A stretch of DNA of 64,000 bases. Source: Pseudomonas azotoformans (GTDB lineage Bacteria; Pseudomonadota; Gammaproteobacteria; Pseudomonadales; Pseudomonadaceae). A program made the position numbers and the translations under genes. Shown here in pieces: positions 35,609 to 45,228 of the stretch (positions within the stretch are counted from its first letter, which is position 1; each line of letters begins with the position of its first letter). The notes beneath the pieces were generated by a model that ran no database searches, was not told the DNA's origin, and was given only the letters and a program-made list of their open reading frames with translations. The stretch spans positions 4,340,001-4,404,000 of the forward strand of contig NZ_LT629702.1 in the NCBI RefSeq assembly GCF_900103345.1, written 5' to 3'.

Positions 35609-36355
35609 ATGTGCCTGATTGTTTTTGCCTGGCGGCCGGGCCACGCCCAGCCGCTGATCGTCGCGGCCAACCGTGACGAGTTCTACGCCCGCCCCAGCCT
35701 GCCGCTGGCCCAGTGGCCGGATGCGCCTGAGGTGTACGCTGGCCGGGACCAGGAAGCCGGTGGCACTTGGCTGGGCGTGAATGCCGATGGGCGCTTTGCC
35801 GCCCTGACCAATATCCGTGATCCGCATCAGCCACCGGCCCGTAAGTCACGGGGAGAGCTGGTTGCGCGATTTCTCAACGGTTCGCTGCCGATTGATGAGT
35901 ATTTAGCCGACGTTAACGGCCGTTCAATTGAATATGCCGGATTTAACCTGCTGGTGGGCACGCGGGATGAGTTGTGGCATTACAACGCTAATCACACCGA
36001 GCCGACGCGGCTGGCGGCCGGGGTGTATGGATTATCCAATGCGGGGCTCGATACGCCGTGGCCCAAGCTGCTCAAGGCCAAGGCGGCGTTGGGCGCGGTG
36101 CTGGATGATCCGCAACCAGAGGCGCTGTTGGATATTTTGAGTGACCCGCAGACCGCGCCGTTTGCGGACTTGCCGGACACCGGGGTGGGGTTGGCGACGG
36201 AGAGCCTGCTATCAAGCGTGTTTATTGCCAGTCCAAGTTATGGGACTCGGGCGAGTACGGCGTTGATTGTGAGTGCGGATGGGACGCGGCTGATGGTAGA
36301 GCGTAGTTTTGGGCCCCATGGTGGACGGCTTGGCGAAGTCGAATTAAACCTGTAG
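35609..36355 (+). CDS. NRDE (TANGO2-like) protein
   Basis: This is a 248-residue protein opening MCLIVFAWRPGH, with the family NRDE motif in VAANRDEFYARP near residue 20. The family has an Ntn-like N-terminal Cys (Cys2) and is called TANGO2/NRDE; proposed roles include haem or lipid handling, but none is proven in bacteria. The gene is single. Its TAG stop (36353-36355) lies inside the first bases of a REPIN (gtaggagcg), so the repeat and the coding end are fused. Confidence 0.9.
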   Translation: MCLIVFAWRPGHAQPLIVAANRDEFYARPSLPLAQWPDAPEVYAGRDQEAGGTWLGVNADGRFAALTNIRDPHQPPARKSRGELVARFLNGSLPIDEYLADVNGRSIEYAGFNLLVGTRDELWHYNANHTEPTRLAAGVYGLSNAGLDTPWPKLLKAKAALGAVLDDPQPEALLDILSDPQTAPFADLPDTGVGLATESLLSSVFIASPSYGTRASTALIVSADGTRLMVERSFGPHGGRLGEVELNL

Positions 36356-36450
36356 GAGCGAGCTTGCTCGCGAAAAACCTGAGAGCGCCGCGGGGAATCA
36401 GACTCCCCGCGTTATCGTTGACGTTTTTTCGCGAGCAAGCTCGCTCCTAC
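36352..36450. repeat. REPIN, GTAGGAGCGAGCTTGCTCGCG class
   Basis: Inverted arms gtaggagcgagcttgctcgc and the reverse complement are 50 bp apart. The left arm supplies the stop codon of the NRDE gene. The class differs from most REPINs in this window by gtagg for gtggg. Confidence 0.88.
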
Positions 36451-38726
36451 AAGGTTTTTGCGGAAGCTGGGTTGATCATCCGCGTCAGCCCCAGGTTCTT
36501 CAGGGCCAACTGCAACGAGCTGTGGATAACTTGCGGGTTGTCGATGGTCATCAACTCCGCCAACAGCTCCTTGGCCATGCTCAGTTCAACCTGGCGCAGC
36601 ATCCACTTCACCTTCGGCAAGTTGGTGGCGTTCATCGACAGGCTGTCAAAGCCCATCGCCATCAACAACACTGCCGCCGCCGGGTCACCAGCCATTTCTC
36701 CGCAGATGCTCACCGGCTTGCCTTCGGCATGGGCGTCGCGCACCACATGTTGCAGGGCTTGCAGCACCGCCGGATGCAGGTAGTCGTAGAGGTCGGCCAC
36801 CCGTGGGTTGTTACGGTCCACGGCCAGCAGGTATTGAGTCAGGTCGTTGGAACCCACTGACAGGAAGTCCACCTGCCGCGCCAGCTCCTTGGCCTGGTAC
36901 ACCGCCGCCGGGATTTCGATCATCACGCCAATCGGTGGCATCGGTACGTCGGCGCCTTCGTCGCGTACTTCGCCCCAGGCGCGGTGGATAAGATGCAACG
37001 CCTCTTCCAGCTCATGGGTGCCGGAGATCATCGGCAGCAGGATGCGCAGGTTGTTCAGGCCTTCGCTGGCCTTGAGCATGGCGCGGGTCTGTACCAGGAA
37101 AATTTCGGGGTGGTCGAGTGTGACGCGAATGCCACGCCAGCCGAGGAACGGGTTGTCCTCCTTGATCGGGAAATACGACAGTGACTTGTCGCCGCCGATG
37201 TCCAGGCTGCGCATGGTCACCGGCAACGGGTGGAAGGCCTGCAGTTGCTCGCGATAAATCGCCAGCTGCTCCTTCTCGCTCGGGAAACGCTGGTTGATCA
37301 TGAACGGCACTTCAGTGCGGTACAGCCCCACACCTTCAGCGCCGCGCTGTTGCGCACGGGCCACGTCAGCCAGCAGGCCGGTGTTGACCAACAACGGTAC
37401 ACGATGGCCATCAGTCGTCACGCACGGCAGTTCGCGCAATGAATCAAGGCCCAGCGCCAGTTGTTTCTCTTCCTCAACCACTTCGGCGTATTGCTTGCGC
37501 AGCACTTCGCTGGGGTTGGTGAAAACTTCGCCGCGATGACCATCGACGATCATGTCGATGCCGTCGACCTTGGCGTACGGCAGGTCCACCAGGCCCATCA
37601 CCGTCGGGATGCCCATGGCACGAGCCAGGATAGCGACGTGGGAGTTGCCCGAACCCAGTACCGAGACCAGACCCACCAACTTGCCTTCCGGCACTTCGCC
37701 AAGCTGGGTTGCCGTCAGTTCCTCACTGACCAGGATAGTGTTGTCGGGGAAGACCATATTGGTGGTGCGATCTTCCTGCAGGTACGCCAGCAGACGGCGA
37801 CCGAGGTCGCGCACATCCGAGGCCCGCTCACGCAGGTAGTCGTCATCCATCATCTCGAAGCGGTTGACGTGATCGGTGACCACCTGGCGCAGCGCGCCCT
37901 GGGCCCATTGGCCGGTCTTGATCACGGTCTTGACTTCGTTACCCAGCGACGCGTCATCCAGCATCATCTGGTACACGTCAAACAACGCACGCTCTTCGGG
38001 ACGCAGTTGGGTGGCCAGCTTGTTCGACAGGTTGCGCATGTCGGCGCGCACGCCTTCCAGGGCGGTCTTGAACAGTTTGATTTCAGCATCGATGTCGGTG
38101 ACGGTCTTGTCCGGCACCACGTCCAGATCCGCCGGCGGCAGCATGACCACCGCCGTACCGACCGCAGCACCTGGCGAACCGGGCACACCAACGAACTTGG
38201 CTTCCTGGATACCCTTGCCTTCGCGCCCCAGGCCGCGAATCGAGCCGGTGGCTTCAGCGTGGGCAATAACCCCGGCGAGCTGTGCGCTCATGGTCACGAG
38301 GAAGGCTTCTTCACCCTCGTCGAACTGGCGGCGCTCTTTTTGCTGGATAACCAACACACCGACGACGCGGCGGTGGTGAATGATCGGTGCACCGAGGAAC
38401 GAGGCGTAACGTTCTTCACCGGTTTCGGCAAAGTAGCGATAACGCGGGTGATCGGCCGCGTTTTCAAGGTTCAGGGGTTCTTCACGCGTCCCCACCAGGC
38501 CCACCAGACCTTCATTGGGCGCCATGCTGACCTTGCCGATGGAGCGCTTGTTCAAGCCCTCCGTGGCCATCAGCACAAAACGGTTGGTCTCGGGGTCCAG
38601 CAGGTAAACCGAGCAGACCTGGCTGCCCATGGCTTCCTTGACGCGCAACACAATAATCCCCAACGCCGCCTTGAGATCCTTGGCGGAGTTAACTTCCTGG
38701 ACGATCTTGCGCAGCGTATTGAGCAT
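36447..38726 (-). CDS. ptsP: Nitrogen-type PTS enzyme I (EI-Ntr)
   Basis: This is a 759-residue protein. An N-terminal GAF domain (about 1-160, with VCSVYLLDPETNRFVL) is followed by the enzyme I core: the phospho-His motif GSGNSHVAILARAMG near residue 350, PEP-binding YRTEVPFMINQ and GWRGIRV, and C-terminal SICGEMAGDP. It takes phosphate from PEP and hands it to NPr and EIIA-Ntr, a regulatory chain linked to nitrogen, potassium and storage metabolism. rppH lies 22 bp upstream on the same strand, the conserved rppH-ptsP pair. Confidence 0.97.
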   Translation of the reverse strand: MLNTLRKIVQEVNSAKDLKAALGIIVLRVKEAMGSQVCSVYLLDPETNRFVLMATEGLNKRSIGKVSMAPNEGLVGLVGTREEPLNLENAADHPRYRYFAETGEERYASFLGAPIIHHRRVVGVLVIQQKERRQFDEGEEAFLVTMSAQLAGVIAHAEATGSIRGLGREGKGIQEAKFVGVPGSPGAAVGTAVVMLPPADLDVVPDKTVTDIDAEIKLFKTALEGVRADMRNLSNKLATQLRPEERALFDVYQMMLDDASLGNEVKTVIKTGQWAQGALRQVVTDHVNRFEMMDDDYLRERASDVRDLGRRLLAYLQEDRTTNMVFPDNTILVSEELTATQLGEVPEGKLVGLVSVLGSGNSHVAILARAMGIPTVMGLVDLPYAKVDGIDMIVDGHRGEVFTNPSEVLRKQYAEVVEEEKQLALGLDSLRELPCVTTDGHRVPLLVNTGLLADVARAQQRGAEGVGLYRTEVPFMINQRFPSEKEQLAIYREQLQAFHPLPVTMRSLDIGGDKSLSYFPIKEDNPFLGWRGIRVTLDHPEIFLVQTRAMLKASEGLNNLRILLPMISGTHELEEALHLIHRAWGEVRDEGADVPMPPIGVMIEIPAAVYQAKELARQVDFLSVGSNDLTQYLLAVDRNNPRVADLYDYLHPAVLQALQHVVRDAHAEGKPVSICGEMAGDPAAAVLLMAMGFDSLSMNATNLPKVKWMLRQVELSMAKELLAELMTIDNPQVIHSSLQLALKNLGLTRMINPASAKTL

Positions 38727-38748
38727 GGCTCGGGGTCGAACTCCGTCG

Positions 38749-39228
38749 TCAGTCGCGCGCTAAAAGGCGCGGGGCAAGCTCTTTGAGCGCGCGACGATAA
38801 ACCTCGCGCTTGAATGTCACCACCTGGCCCAACGGGTACCAATAGCTGACCCAGCGCCAGCCATCGAACTCCGGTTTACCGGTCAAATCCATCCGCACCC
38901 GCTGCTCGTTGGAGATCAGGCGCAGGAGAAACCATTTCTGCTTCTGGCCGATGCACAGCGGTTGGCTGTGGGTACGCACCAGGCGTTGCGGCAAACGATA
39001 GCGCAACCAGCCACGGGTACAGGCCAGAATTTGCACATCTTCGCGCTCAAGGCCGACTTCTTCGTTCAACTCGCGGTACAAGGCGTCTTCAGGGGTCTCG
39101 TCGGGGTTGATTCCACCTTGAGGAAACTGCCAGGCATCTTGGTTGATTCGGCGAGCCCATAGCACCTGTCCGGCATCATTCGTAAGAATAATCCCGACAT
39201 TAGGACGGAAACCATCGGGGTCGATCAC
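38749..39228 (-). CDS. rppH: RNA pyrophosphohydrolase
   Basis: This 159-residue Nudix protein carries the Nudix box [22 protein letters not shown] at about residues 38-59 (Gly-x5-Glu...REx2EE pattern). RppH removes pyrophosphate from 5' ends of mRNA to start RNase E decay. I chose GTG 39228, which gives the family N-terminus ([15 protein letters not shown]) with gagg upstream, over the in-frame ATG 39372, which would add 48 unrelated residues. It precedes ptsP by 22 bp. Confidence 0.93.
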   Translation of the reverse strand: MIDPDGFRPNVGIILTNDAGQVLWARRINQDAWQFPQGGINPDETPEDALYRELNEEVGLEREDVQILACTRGWLRYRLPQRLVRTHSQPLCIGQKQKWFLLRLISNEQRVRMDLTGKPEFDGWRWVSYWYPLGQVVTFKREVYRRALKELAPRLLARD

Positions 39229-39371
39229 GGCAACAACCTCGCAAACGCATGTCGCCGCATTGTTCCACAAAGGTTGATGAAGCGGCAACGAGGCTTCGTA
39301 CCTTATGTGCACTCTTGTGAAAAGACCGTATTCTGGACGCCTTTTTACAGACTTTTCAGCGAGTAACTGCA

Positions 39372-40028
39372 ATGCGCCTGGCTTTATTCGACTTGGACAA
39401 CACCCTTCTCGGCGGTGACAGCGATCACGCCTGGGGCGATTACCTCTGTGAACGCGGGATTCTCGACCCGGTGGCCTACAAGGCCCGCAACGACGAGTTC
39501 TACCAGGACTACCTGGCCGGCAAGCTGGACAATGCCGCCTACCTGAACTTCTGCCTGGAGATCCTCGGCCGCACCGAGATGGCCCAGCTGGACGAGTGGC
39601 ACAACGACTATATGCGCGACTGCATCGAGCCGATCATCCTGCCGCTGGCCATTGAGCTGCTGGCCAAGCACCGCGCCGCCGGTGACAAGTTGGTGATCAT
39701 CACCGCCACCAACCGTTTCGTCACCGCGCCAATTGCCGCACGCCTGGGCGTGGAAACCCTGATCGCCACCGAGTGCGAAATGGAAAACGGCCGTTACACC
39801 GGGCGCAGCACCGATGTGCCCTGCTTCCGTGAAGGCAAGGTGACACGCTTGAACCGCTGGCTGGAAGAAACCGGGTACAGCCTGGAAGACAGCTACTTCT
39901 ATAGTGACTCGATGAATGACCTGCCGCTGCTGGAGCAGGTGACTCACCCGGTGGCGGTGGATCCGGATCCGAATCTGCGGGCCGAGGCCGAGAAGCGTGG
40001 ATGGCCGGTGATTACTTTGCGTGGCTGA
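39372..40028 (+). CDS. HAD-IB family phosphatase, SerB-like
   Basis: This is a 218-residue HAD hydrolase. Motif I is [17 protein letters not shown] at residues 5-21, motif II is [10 protein letters not shown] near residue 112, and motif IV is [13 protein letters not shown] near 180. It belongs to the HAD-IB group (SerB-like). Possible substrates are phosphoserine or a histidinol-phosphate-type compound; neither can be chosen from sequence. It lies divergent from rppH, and a REPIN follows. Confidence 0.9.
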   Translation: MRLALFDLDNTLLGGDSDHAWGDYLCERGILDPVAYKARNDEFYQDYLAGKLDNAAYLNFCLEILGRTEMAQLDEWHNDYMRDCIEPIILPLAIELLAKHRAAGDKLVIITATNRFVTAPIAARLGVETLIATECEMENGRYTGRSTDVPCFREGKVTRLNRWLEETGYSLEDSYFYSDSMNDLPLLEQVTHPVAVDPDPNLRAEAEKRGWPVITLRG

Positions 40029-40034
40029 TGGCCC

Positions 40035-40118
40035 CTTCGCGAGCAAGCCCGCTCCCACACTCGACCGAGTTCCAACATGAGAATGAGGTCAAAATGTGGG
40101 AGGGGGCTTGCCCCCGAT
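40035..40118. repeat. Hybrid REPIN with two different arm classes
   Basis: The left arm is of the cttcgcgagcaagcccgctc class and the right arm of the gtgggagggggcttgcccc class, so the two do not pair fully. All other doublets in this window have arms of the same class. Confidence 0.85.
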
Positions 40119-40140
40119 GCAGGCGACTCGGTCTAAAGCC

Positions 40141-40554
40141 TCAAACCGGCTTTGCACCCATGAGCCCCGCAATCGCCACAAACCCCACCAGACTGACCAC
40201 CGCCAGTACCAGCGTGAAGTTCAGGCTACCGCCCTCGCCTTTGCGCAGGCGATTGAGCCGCGCCACCAGCCAGAACCAGGCCAGCGCCGCCACGGTATAG
40301 AGGATGCTGGAACCCAGGATCCAGGTCTGGCCCAGCGGCCAGCCCACCAGGTGCACCAGCCACCAGCCGGTAAACGGCATGCTGATCACGCATACGCCCA
40401 TCAGCAACCAAACAAAGGCCCACGGGCGTTGCACGGTCACCGCCGGGCCGGCGCTGCGTTTGCGCCAGGCCAGCAATGCCAGGCCAAGGCCGCTGAGCAG
40501 TAACACCACGGTGGCTGCCATGTGGATAACTTTCAGGGTGGTCAGGGTTTCCAT
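40141..40554 (-). CDS. DUF2269 membrane protein
   Basis: This is a 137-residue protein with four hydrophobic segments (LTTLKVIHMAATVVLLLSG at the N-terminus, AFVWLLMGVCVISMPF, ILYTVAALAWFWL and FTLVLAVVSLVGFVAI). It matches the DUF2269 family of small inner-membrane proteins, with a conserved His at the end of the first segment that could bind haem, but no function is established. It lies upstream of no obvious partner; ilvA is 40 bp upstream on the same strand. Confidence 0.85.
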   Translation of the reverse strand: METLTTLKVIHMAATVVLLLSGLGLALLAWRKRSAGPAVTVQRPWAFVWLLMGVCVISMPFTGWWLVHLVGWPLGQTWILGSSILYTVAALAWFWLVARLNRLRKGEGGSLNFTLVLAVVSLVGFVAIAGLMGAKPV

Positions 40555-40594
40555 GTGTCGTTTTCCTTAAAGGCCGCCCCCTCAGCGTAGTCGC

Positions 40595-42109
40595 TCAACC
40601 GAGGAACAGTTTGTAGGCCGGGTTATCGCTTTCATCCCAGTACGGGTAGCCGATGGCTTCCAGGGCGGCCGGTACCAGGTGACGTTCATCCGCCGGCACT
40701 TGCAGGCCGGCGACCACACGGCCGTCTGCTGCGCCGTGGTTGCGATAGTGGAACATCGAGATGTTCCAGCGCCCGCCCAATTTGTTAAGAAAGTTGAACA
40801 ACGCCCCCGGACGCTCCGGAAACTCGAAGCGCAACACCACTTCATCGCTGACCTTGGCCGCGTGCCCGCCGACCATATGGCGAATGTGCAACTTGGCCAG
40901 TTCGTTCTCGGTCAGGTCCAGCACCGGGAAACCCTGGCTGGTCAGGCTGGCGATAAGTGCGCTGCGCGGATCATTTTCCGGGTGGGTCTGCACGCCGACG
41001 AAGATGTGCGCCTCGCTGCCGGAGTGGTAGCGGTAGTTGAATTCGGTGATCTGGCGCTTGCCCACAGCCTCGCAGAACGCCTTGAAACTACCGGGCTTCT
41101 CGGGGATGGTCACGGCGATGATGGCTTCGCGGCCTTCACCCAGTTCGGCGCGCTCGGCCACATGGCGCAGGCGGTCGAAGTTGACGTTGGCACCGGAGTC
41201 GATGGCGACCAGGGTCTGCCCGGTGACGCCACGGGTCTCGACGTACTTCTTGATCCCAGCCACGCCCAATGCCCCGGCCGGCTCGGTGATGGAACGGGTG
41301 TCGTCGTAGATGTCCTTGATCGCCGCACAGATCTCGTCGGTGCTCACGGTGATCACTTCATCCACATAGTCCTTGCAGATGTCGAAGGTGTGCTGGCCGA
41401 TCTGCGCCACCGCCACGCCATCGGCAAAGAGGCCCACGCTCGGCAACACCACGCGCTCGCCAGCAGCCATGGCGGCTTGCAGGCAGTTGGAGTCGTCCGG
41501 CTCGACGCCGATGATCTTGATCTCGGGGCGCAGGTATTTCACGTACGCCGCAATACCGGCAATCAGCCCGCCGCCGCCCACTGGTACGAAAATCGCGTCC
41601 AACGGCCCTGGATGCTGGCGCAGGATCTCCATCGCCACGGTGCCCTGCCCGGCAATGGTGTGTGGATCATCGTAGGGGTGGATATAGACGTAGCCTTTTT
41701 CGTCGACCAGTTTCAGCGAGTAGGCCAGGGCTTCCGGGAAGGAATCGCCATGCAGCACTACTTTGCCGCCGCGGGAGCGCACGCCTTCGACCTTGATTTC
41801 CGGCGTGGTCTTGGGCATCACGATGGTGGCCTTGACCCCCAGCACCTTCGCCGCCAGGGCCAGGCCCTGGGCATGGTTGCCGGCCGACGCGGTGACCACG
41901 CCGCGCGCACGTTCTTCGGCGCTCAGTTGGGTCAGCTTGTTATAGGCGCCGCGAATCTTGAACGAGAACACCGGCTGCAAGTCTTCACGCTTGAGCCAGA
42001 CCTGGTTGCCCAGCCGCTCGGAGAGCTGGCGGGCGGTCTGCAACGGGGTTTCTACGGCAACGTCGTAAACGCGCGAGGTGAGGATCTTTTTGACGTACTG
42101 TTCAAGCAT
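40595..42109 (-). CDS. ilvA: Biosynthetic threonine ammonia-lyase
   Basis: This is a 504-residue PLP enzyme. The PLP lysine motif is SFKIRGAYNKL near residue 50, and GGGGLIAGIA near residue 177 binds the PLP phosphate. Two ACT-like regulatory domains fill the last ~180 residues (REAIIAVTIPEKPGSFKAF and VVLRFEFPERPGALFNFL). It converts threonine to 2-oxobutanoate for isoleucine synthesis, with isoleucine feedback through the ACT domains. It feeds the ilvD step found at 9.7 kb. rpiA is divergent. Confidence 0.97.
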   Translation of the reverse strand: MLEQYVKKILTSRVYDVAVETPLQTARQLSERLGNQVWLKREDLQPVFSFKIRGAYNKLTQLSAEERARGVVTASAGNHAQGLALAAKVLGVKATIVMPKTTPEIKVEGVRSRGGKVVLHGDSFPEALAYSLKLVDEKGYVYIHPYDDPHTIAGQGTVAMEILRQHPGPLDAIFVPVGGGGLIAGIAAYVKYLRPEIKIIGVEPDDSNCLQAAMAAGERVVLPSVGLFADGVAVAQIGQHTFDICKDYVDEVITVSTDEICAAIKDIYDDTRSITEPAGALGVAGIKKYVETRGVTGQTLVAIDSGANVNFDRLRHVAERAELGEGREAIIAVTIPEKPGSFKAFCEAVGKRQITEFNYRYHSGSEAHIFVGVQTHPENDPRSALIASLTSQGFPVLDLTENELAKLHIRHMVGGHAAKVSDEVVLRFEFPERPGALFNFLNKLGGRWNISMFHYRNHGAADGRVVAGLQVPADERHLVPAALEAIGYPYWDESDNPAYKLFLG

Positions 42110-42201
42110 CGGCGGATATCACTGGGCGGGTTGGGCAGGGCCAAGGAGTCTAACCCAGCGTTTGGGCGGGCGACCACACGAATCCAGAGGTTTTGTTGGG
42201 T

Positions 42202-42207
42202 TATACT
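42202..42207 (+). promoter_or_regulatory. Possible -10 box of rpiA
   Basis: TATACT lies 40 bp before the rpiA ATG. No clear -35 box is seen at the right distance, so the call rests on the -10 box alone. Confidence 0.35.
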
Positions 42208-42246
42208 CGCGCCCCTCGATAACTCCCCGCCCGTTCCGGAGCCCGC

Positions 42247-42918
42247 ATGACCCAGGATCAACTCAAACAGGCAGTGGCCCAGGCCGCCGTCGATTTAATC
42301 CTCCCTAAACTCGACGACAAGAGCATCGTCGGTGTCGGCACCGGCTCCACTGCCAACTGCTTTATTGATGCACTGGCCCAGCACAAAGGCGCATTCGATG
42401 GCGCCGTGGCCAGCTCCGAAGCCACCGCCGCACGCCTCAAGGGCCACGGCATTCCGGTGTACGAGCTCAACACCGTGAGCGACCTGGAGTTCTACATCGA
42501 CGGCGCCGATGAAAGCGACGAACACCTGAACCTGATCAAAGGCGGCGGCGCAGCCCTGACCCGCGAGAAGATCGTCGCTGCCGTGGCCAAGACCTTCATC
42601 TGCATCGCCGACGCCAGCAAGCTGGTGCCGGTACTCGGCGCCTTCCCGCTGCCGGTGGAAGTGATCCCGATGGCCCGCAGCCACGTGGCCCGCGAGCTGG
42701 TGAAGCTGGGCGGCGACCCGGTGTACCGCGAAGGCGTGCTGACCGACAACGGCAACATCATCCTCGACGTGTTCAACATGCAGATCACCAACCCGGTGGA
42801 GCTTGAAACCCAGATCAACGCGATTGTCGGCGTGGTCACCAACGGCCTGTTCGCGGCGCGCCCGGCCGATGTACTGCTGTTGGGCACCGCCGAAGGCGTC
42901 AAAACCCTCAAGGCCTGA
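42247..42918 (+). CDS. rpiA: Ribose-5-phosphate isomerase A
   Basis: This 223-residue enzyme has the RpiA phosphate-loop [16 protein letters not shown] near residue 29, [21 protein letters not shown] near residue 81 (catalytic acidic residues) and [14 protein letters not shown]. It interconverts ribose-5-phosphate and ribulose-5-phosphate in the pentose phosphate pathway. It lies divergent from ilvA, the same pair order I recall from other pseudomonads. A REPIN follows after 18 bp. Confidence 0.97.
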   Translation: MTQDQLKQAVAQAAVDLILPKLDDKSIVGVGTGSTANCFIDALAQHKGAFDGAVASSEATAARLKGHGIPVYELNTVSDLEFYIDGADESDEHLNLIKGGGAALTREKIVAAVAKTFICIADASKLVPVLGAFPLPVEVIPMARSHVARELVKLGGDPVYREGVLTDNGNIILDVFNMQITNPVELETQINAIVGVVTNGLFAARPADVLLLGTAEGVKTLKA

Positions 42919-42936
42919 GAACACCGCTGAGCTAAG

Positions 42937-43023
42937 GTGGGAGGGGGCTTGCCCCCGATGAGGGAGTGTCAGTCAACGGATGCTTGGCTGATATACCGCT
43001 ATCGGGAGCAAGCCCCCTCCCAC
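42937..43023. repeat. REPIN, GAGGGGGCTTGCCCCCGAT class
   Basis: An inverted pair with one mismatch in the right copy (atcgggagc) lies between the convergent rpiA and SdiA-regulated-type genes. Confidence 0.88.
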
Positions 43024-43029
43024 ATTGGT

Positions 43030-43941
43030 TCAGCGGGGCTTCTTGAAGACGTAGAACAGGTTCGGCTCGCTGACGAGGTACAACGCGCCCTCGTCATCCA
43101 TGGCGATCCCTTCGGCCTGCGGCACTCGCTTCGTCAGGCCATGACGCCCGTTGAGCAGTGACAGACTGCTCAGCGGGCGACCGTCGATATCCAGTTCCAG
43201 CACCAGGAACGATTCATCCGACAGCGCCAGCAGATGGCCGCTGCGTTCATCGTATTGCAGGCTCGACAGGTCACGCACAAACAACCCGGCATCGCGCTTG
43301 GGGTTGTTGATCACGTGCACCGAGTAGGTTTTTTCCGGCTTGAAATGCGGGAAGCCGTGCACCTCGTAGATCAGCATCGGGTCGCGCTCCTTGGCCACGA
43401 ACAGGCGCTTGCCCACCGAGTCATACGCCAGGCCTTCAAAGCCCTTGTTGCCACCGACGTGCAGGCCCAGGGTCATCTGCTCCGCATCGACGGCGTCGAG
43501 GAACTGGGTGTCGTCATCCACATGCACCTTGATCAGCCGCTGCTGGCGCTCATCGCTGATGACATAGATGTTGTCGCTGATGAACTCCACAGCTTCGGCA
43601 TCGCCAAACCCGATCAAGGGGATGCGTCGCAGGATCTTGCCTTCCAGGGACAACTCGATCAGTTCGGCGTTTTTATTGGTGACGGTGAACAGGCTTTTGC
43701 GCACCGGGTCGTAGGTCAGGGCCGACACATCGTCGTCGAGCCCCTCGATGACCTTGGCTTCCAGCGTTACCTGGTAGTCCGCCAGGCCGATCGAGCGTTC
43801 ATCGGCCGGCTGGCGCCACACTTGCCAATTGAACCAGGCACGTTCGAACAGGCGAAAATGCTGCGCAACGGCCCCGGCGCTGACCAGGGTGATCAGCGCC
43901 AGCATGATAAACAGGGGTTTGGGGCGGGCTAGTCGTTGCAT
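43030..43941 (-). CDS. SdiA-regulated domain protein (YjiK type), copy 1
   Basis: This is a 303-residue protein. An N-terminal membrane anchor or signal (LFIMLALITLVSAGAVA) is followed by a beta-propeller-like domain typical of the SdiA-regulated family (YQVTLEAKVIEGLDDDVSALTYDP near residue 57; GFEGLAYDSVGKRLFVAKERDP near 165; PQAEGIAMDDEGALYLVSEPNLFYVF at the end, in two pieces). The sugar or ligand it recognises is not known. It lies 120 bp downstream of a paralogue on the same strand. Confidence 0.88.
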   Translation of the reverse strand: MQRLARPKPLFIMLALITLVSAGAVAQHFRLFERAWFNWQVWRQPADERSIGLADYQVTLEAKVIEGLDDDVSALTYDPVRKSLFTVTNKNAELIELSLEGKILRRIPLIGFGDAEAVEFISDNIYVISDERQQRLIKVHVDDDTQFLDAVDAEQMTLGLHVGGNKGFEGLAYDSVGKRLFVAKERDPMLIYEVHGFPHFKPEKTYSVHVINNPKRDAGLFVRDLSSLQYDERSGHLLALSDESFLVLELDIDGRPLSSLSLLNGRHGLTKRVPQAEGIAMDDEGALYLVSEPNLFYVFKKPR

Positions 43942-44061
43942 CGGGCGGGCTCAAAGTCAAAAGTGGCGAATGAATATCACGCCCGTCTGAATTTAAACTT
44001 AAACACGCCCGGATGTCTGGCAGATGCCGCTCACAGAGACCTATCTGACGTAATCGGTGTG

Positions 44062-44988
44062 CTATTTCTGCTTTTCGAACCGGTAGAACAGGTTGGGCTC
44101 ACTGACGATGTACAGCGTGCCCTCCTCGTCCATGGTCACCCCTTCGGCACGGGGAATGGTGTGCTTGATGCCGTTGAAACCGCCGAGCAAGGTCATGAAG
44201 CTGACTTGCTGGCCCTTCTCGTCCAACTCCAGCAGCAAGTGGGAGTCGGCCGACAGCACCAGCAAATGCCCGGTACGCGGGTCAACAGCCAGGGCCGAGA
44301 GGTTGCGCATGTCCAGTTCTTTGCTCGCCAGCTTTTGTTTATCGCCCGCCAGGGTCGGGCCGCCGTCGCTTTTCCAGGTGAACAACGCGGGCGGGCGCTC
44401 TTCGCCAAGGATCAACTGCTGGTTGCGCTTGTCCCAGGTGATGGCTTCGAAGGCCTTGTTCTGGTCCTTGGACGGGCCGAGGTCATAGCTGGTGAAGTCG
44501 GCCTTGTTCAGTTGGGTGGTGCTCGCATCGACCTTGACGATGGTCAGGGTGTGCTGGCGCTCGTCGACCACCGCCAACAGGCCATTCTCCATCACCGTCA
44601 CGCCTTCCGGGTTGTCCCAGCCGTTGAGCGGCATCTTGCGCAGCACATCGCCTTGCAGGCTCAACTCGGCCAGGAACGGGTTTTTGCCCATCACGGAAAA
44701 CAGGGTTTTGGTCTGTGGGCTGTAGGAGACGTCCGAAGCTTCGTCCTTCTCCATCCCCGGCAAAAGCTTGCCATCGATGACCGCATGGTAATCCGGCAGC
44801 CATACGCTCTGCTGGCGTTCGGCCGGCGTCTCAAAGCGCTCCAGCAACCACAGCACACCGCGGTCGTCCCAGTGCATGGCCAAGGCCACGCCATACAGGA
44901 TCACCCCTGTCAGCAACAGCCAGGAATACCAGCGCATGGCAAAACGGGAACGCGGCTTGGGTGAAGCGGAGGGCAGGGACACGGCCAT
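44062..44988 (-). CDS. SdiA-regulated domain protein (YjiK type), copy 2
   Basis: This is a 308-residue paralogue of the neighbouring gene with the same layout: a membrane segment near residues 17-33 (FAMRWYSWLLLTGVILYG), then the YjiK-type propeller (LLPGMEKDEASDVSYSPQT, AEGVTMDEEGTLYIVSEPN). I chose ATG 44988; the longer frame consists of REP and gap sequence. The two proteins differ at many positions, so the duplication is old. Confidence 0.87.
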   Translation of the reverse strand: MAVSLPSASPKPRSRFAMRWYSWLLLTGVILYGVALAMHWDDRGVLWLLERFETPAERQQSVWLPDYHAVIDGKLLPGMEKDEASDVSYSPQTKTLFSVMGKNPFLAELSLQGDVLRKMPLNGWDNPEGVTVMENGLLAVVDERQHTLTIVKVDASTTQLNKADFTSYDLGPSKDQNKAFEAITWDKRNQQLILGEERPPALFTWKSDGGPTLAGDKQKLASKELDMRNLSALAVDPRTGHLLVLSADSHLLLELDEKGQQVSFMTLLGGFNGIKHTIPRAEGVTMDEEGTLYIVSEPNLFYRFEKQK

Positions 44989-45126
44989 TGGGCGCTTTTT
45001 CCGGAAAGTCAGCGTTAGGTGATAGCACAGGAACAACGGGCCTGCGCGCAAGAGGCTGCGGATTATCCGGATGGTGTGTGAAAAAAATGCAAAAGCCTGG
45101 GAGTTTCGGGCATACACAAAACCAAT

Positions 45127-45213
45127 GTGGGAGGGGGCTTGCCCCCGATTACTGAGTGTCAGGCAACAGATGTTTGACTGATAAACCGCTATCGGGGGCA
45201 AGCTCCCTCCCAC
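45127..45213. repeat. REPIN, GAGGGGGCTTGCCCCCGAT class
   Basis: An inverted pair lies between the FAH-family gene and the SdiA-regulated-type gene; the right copy carries one change (agctccc for agccccc). Confidence 0.88.
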
Positions 45214-45228
45214 ATTTTGAACTGCGTT

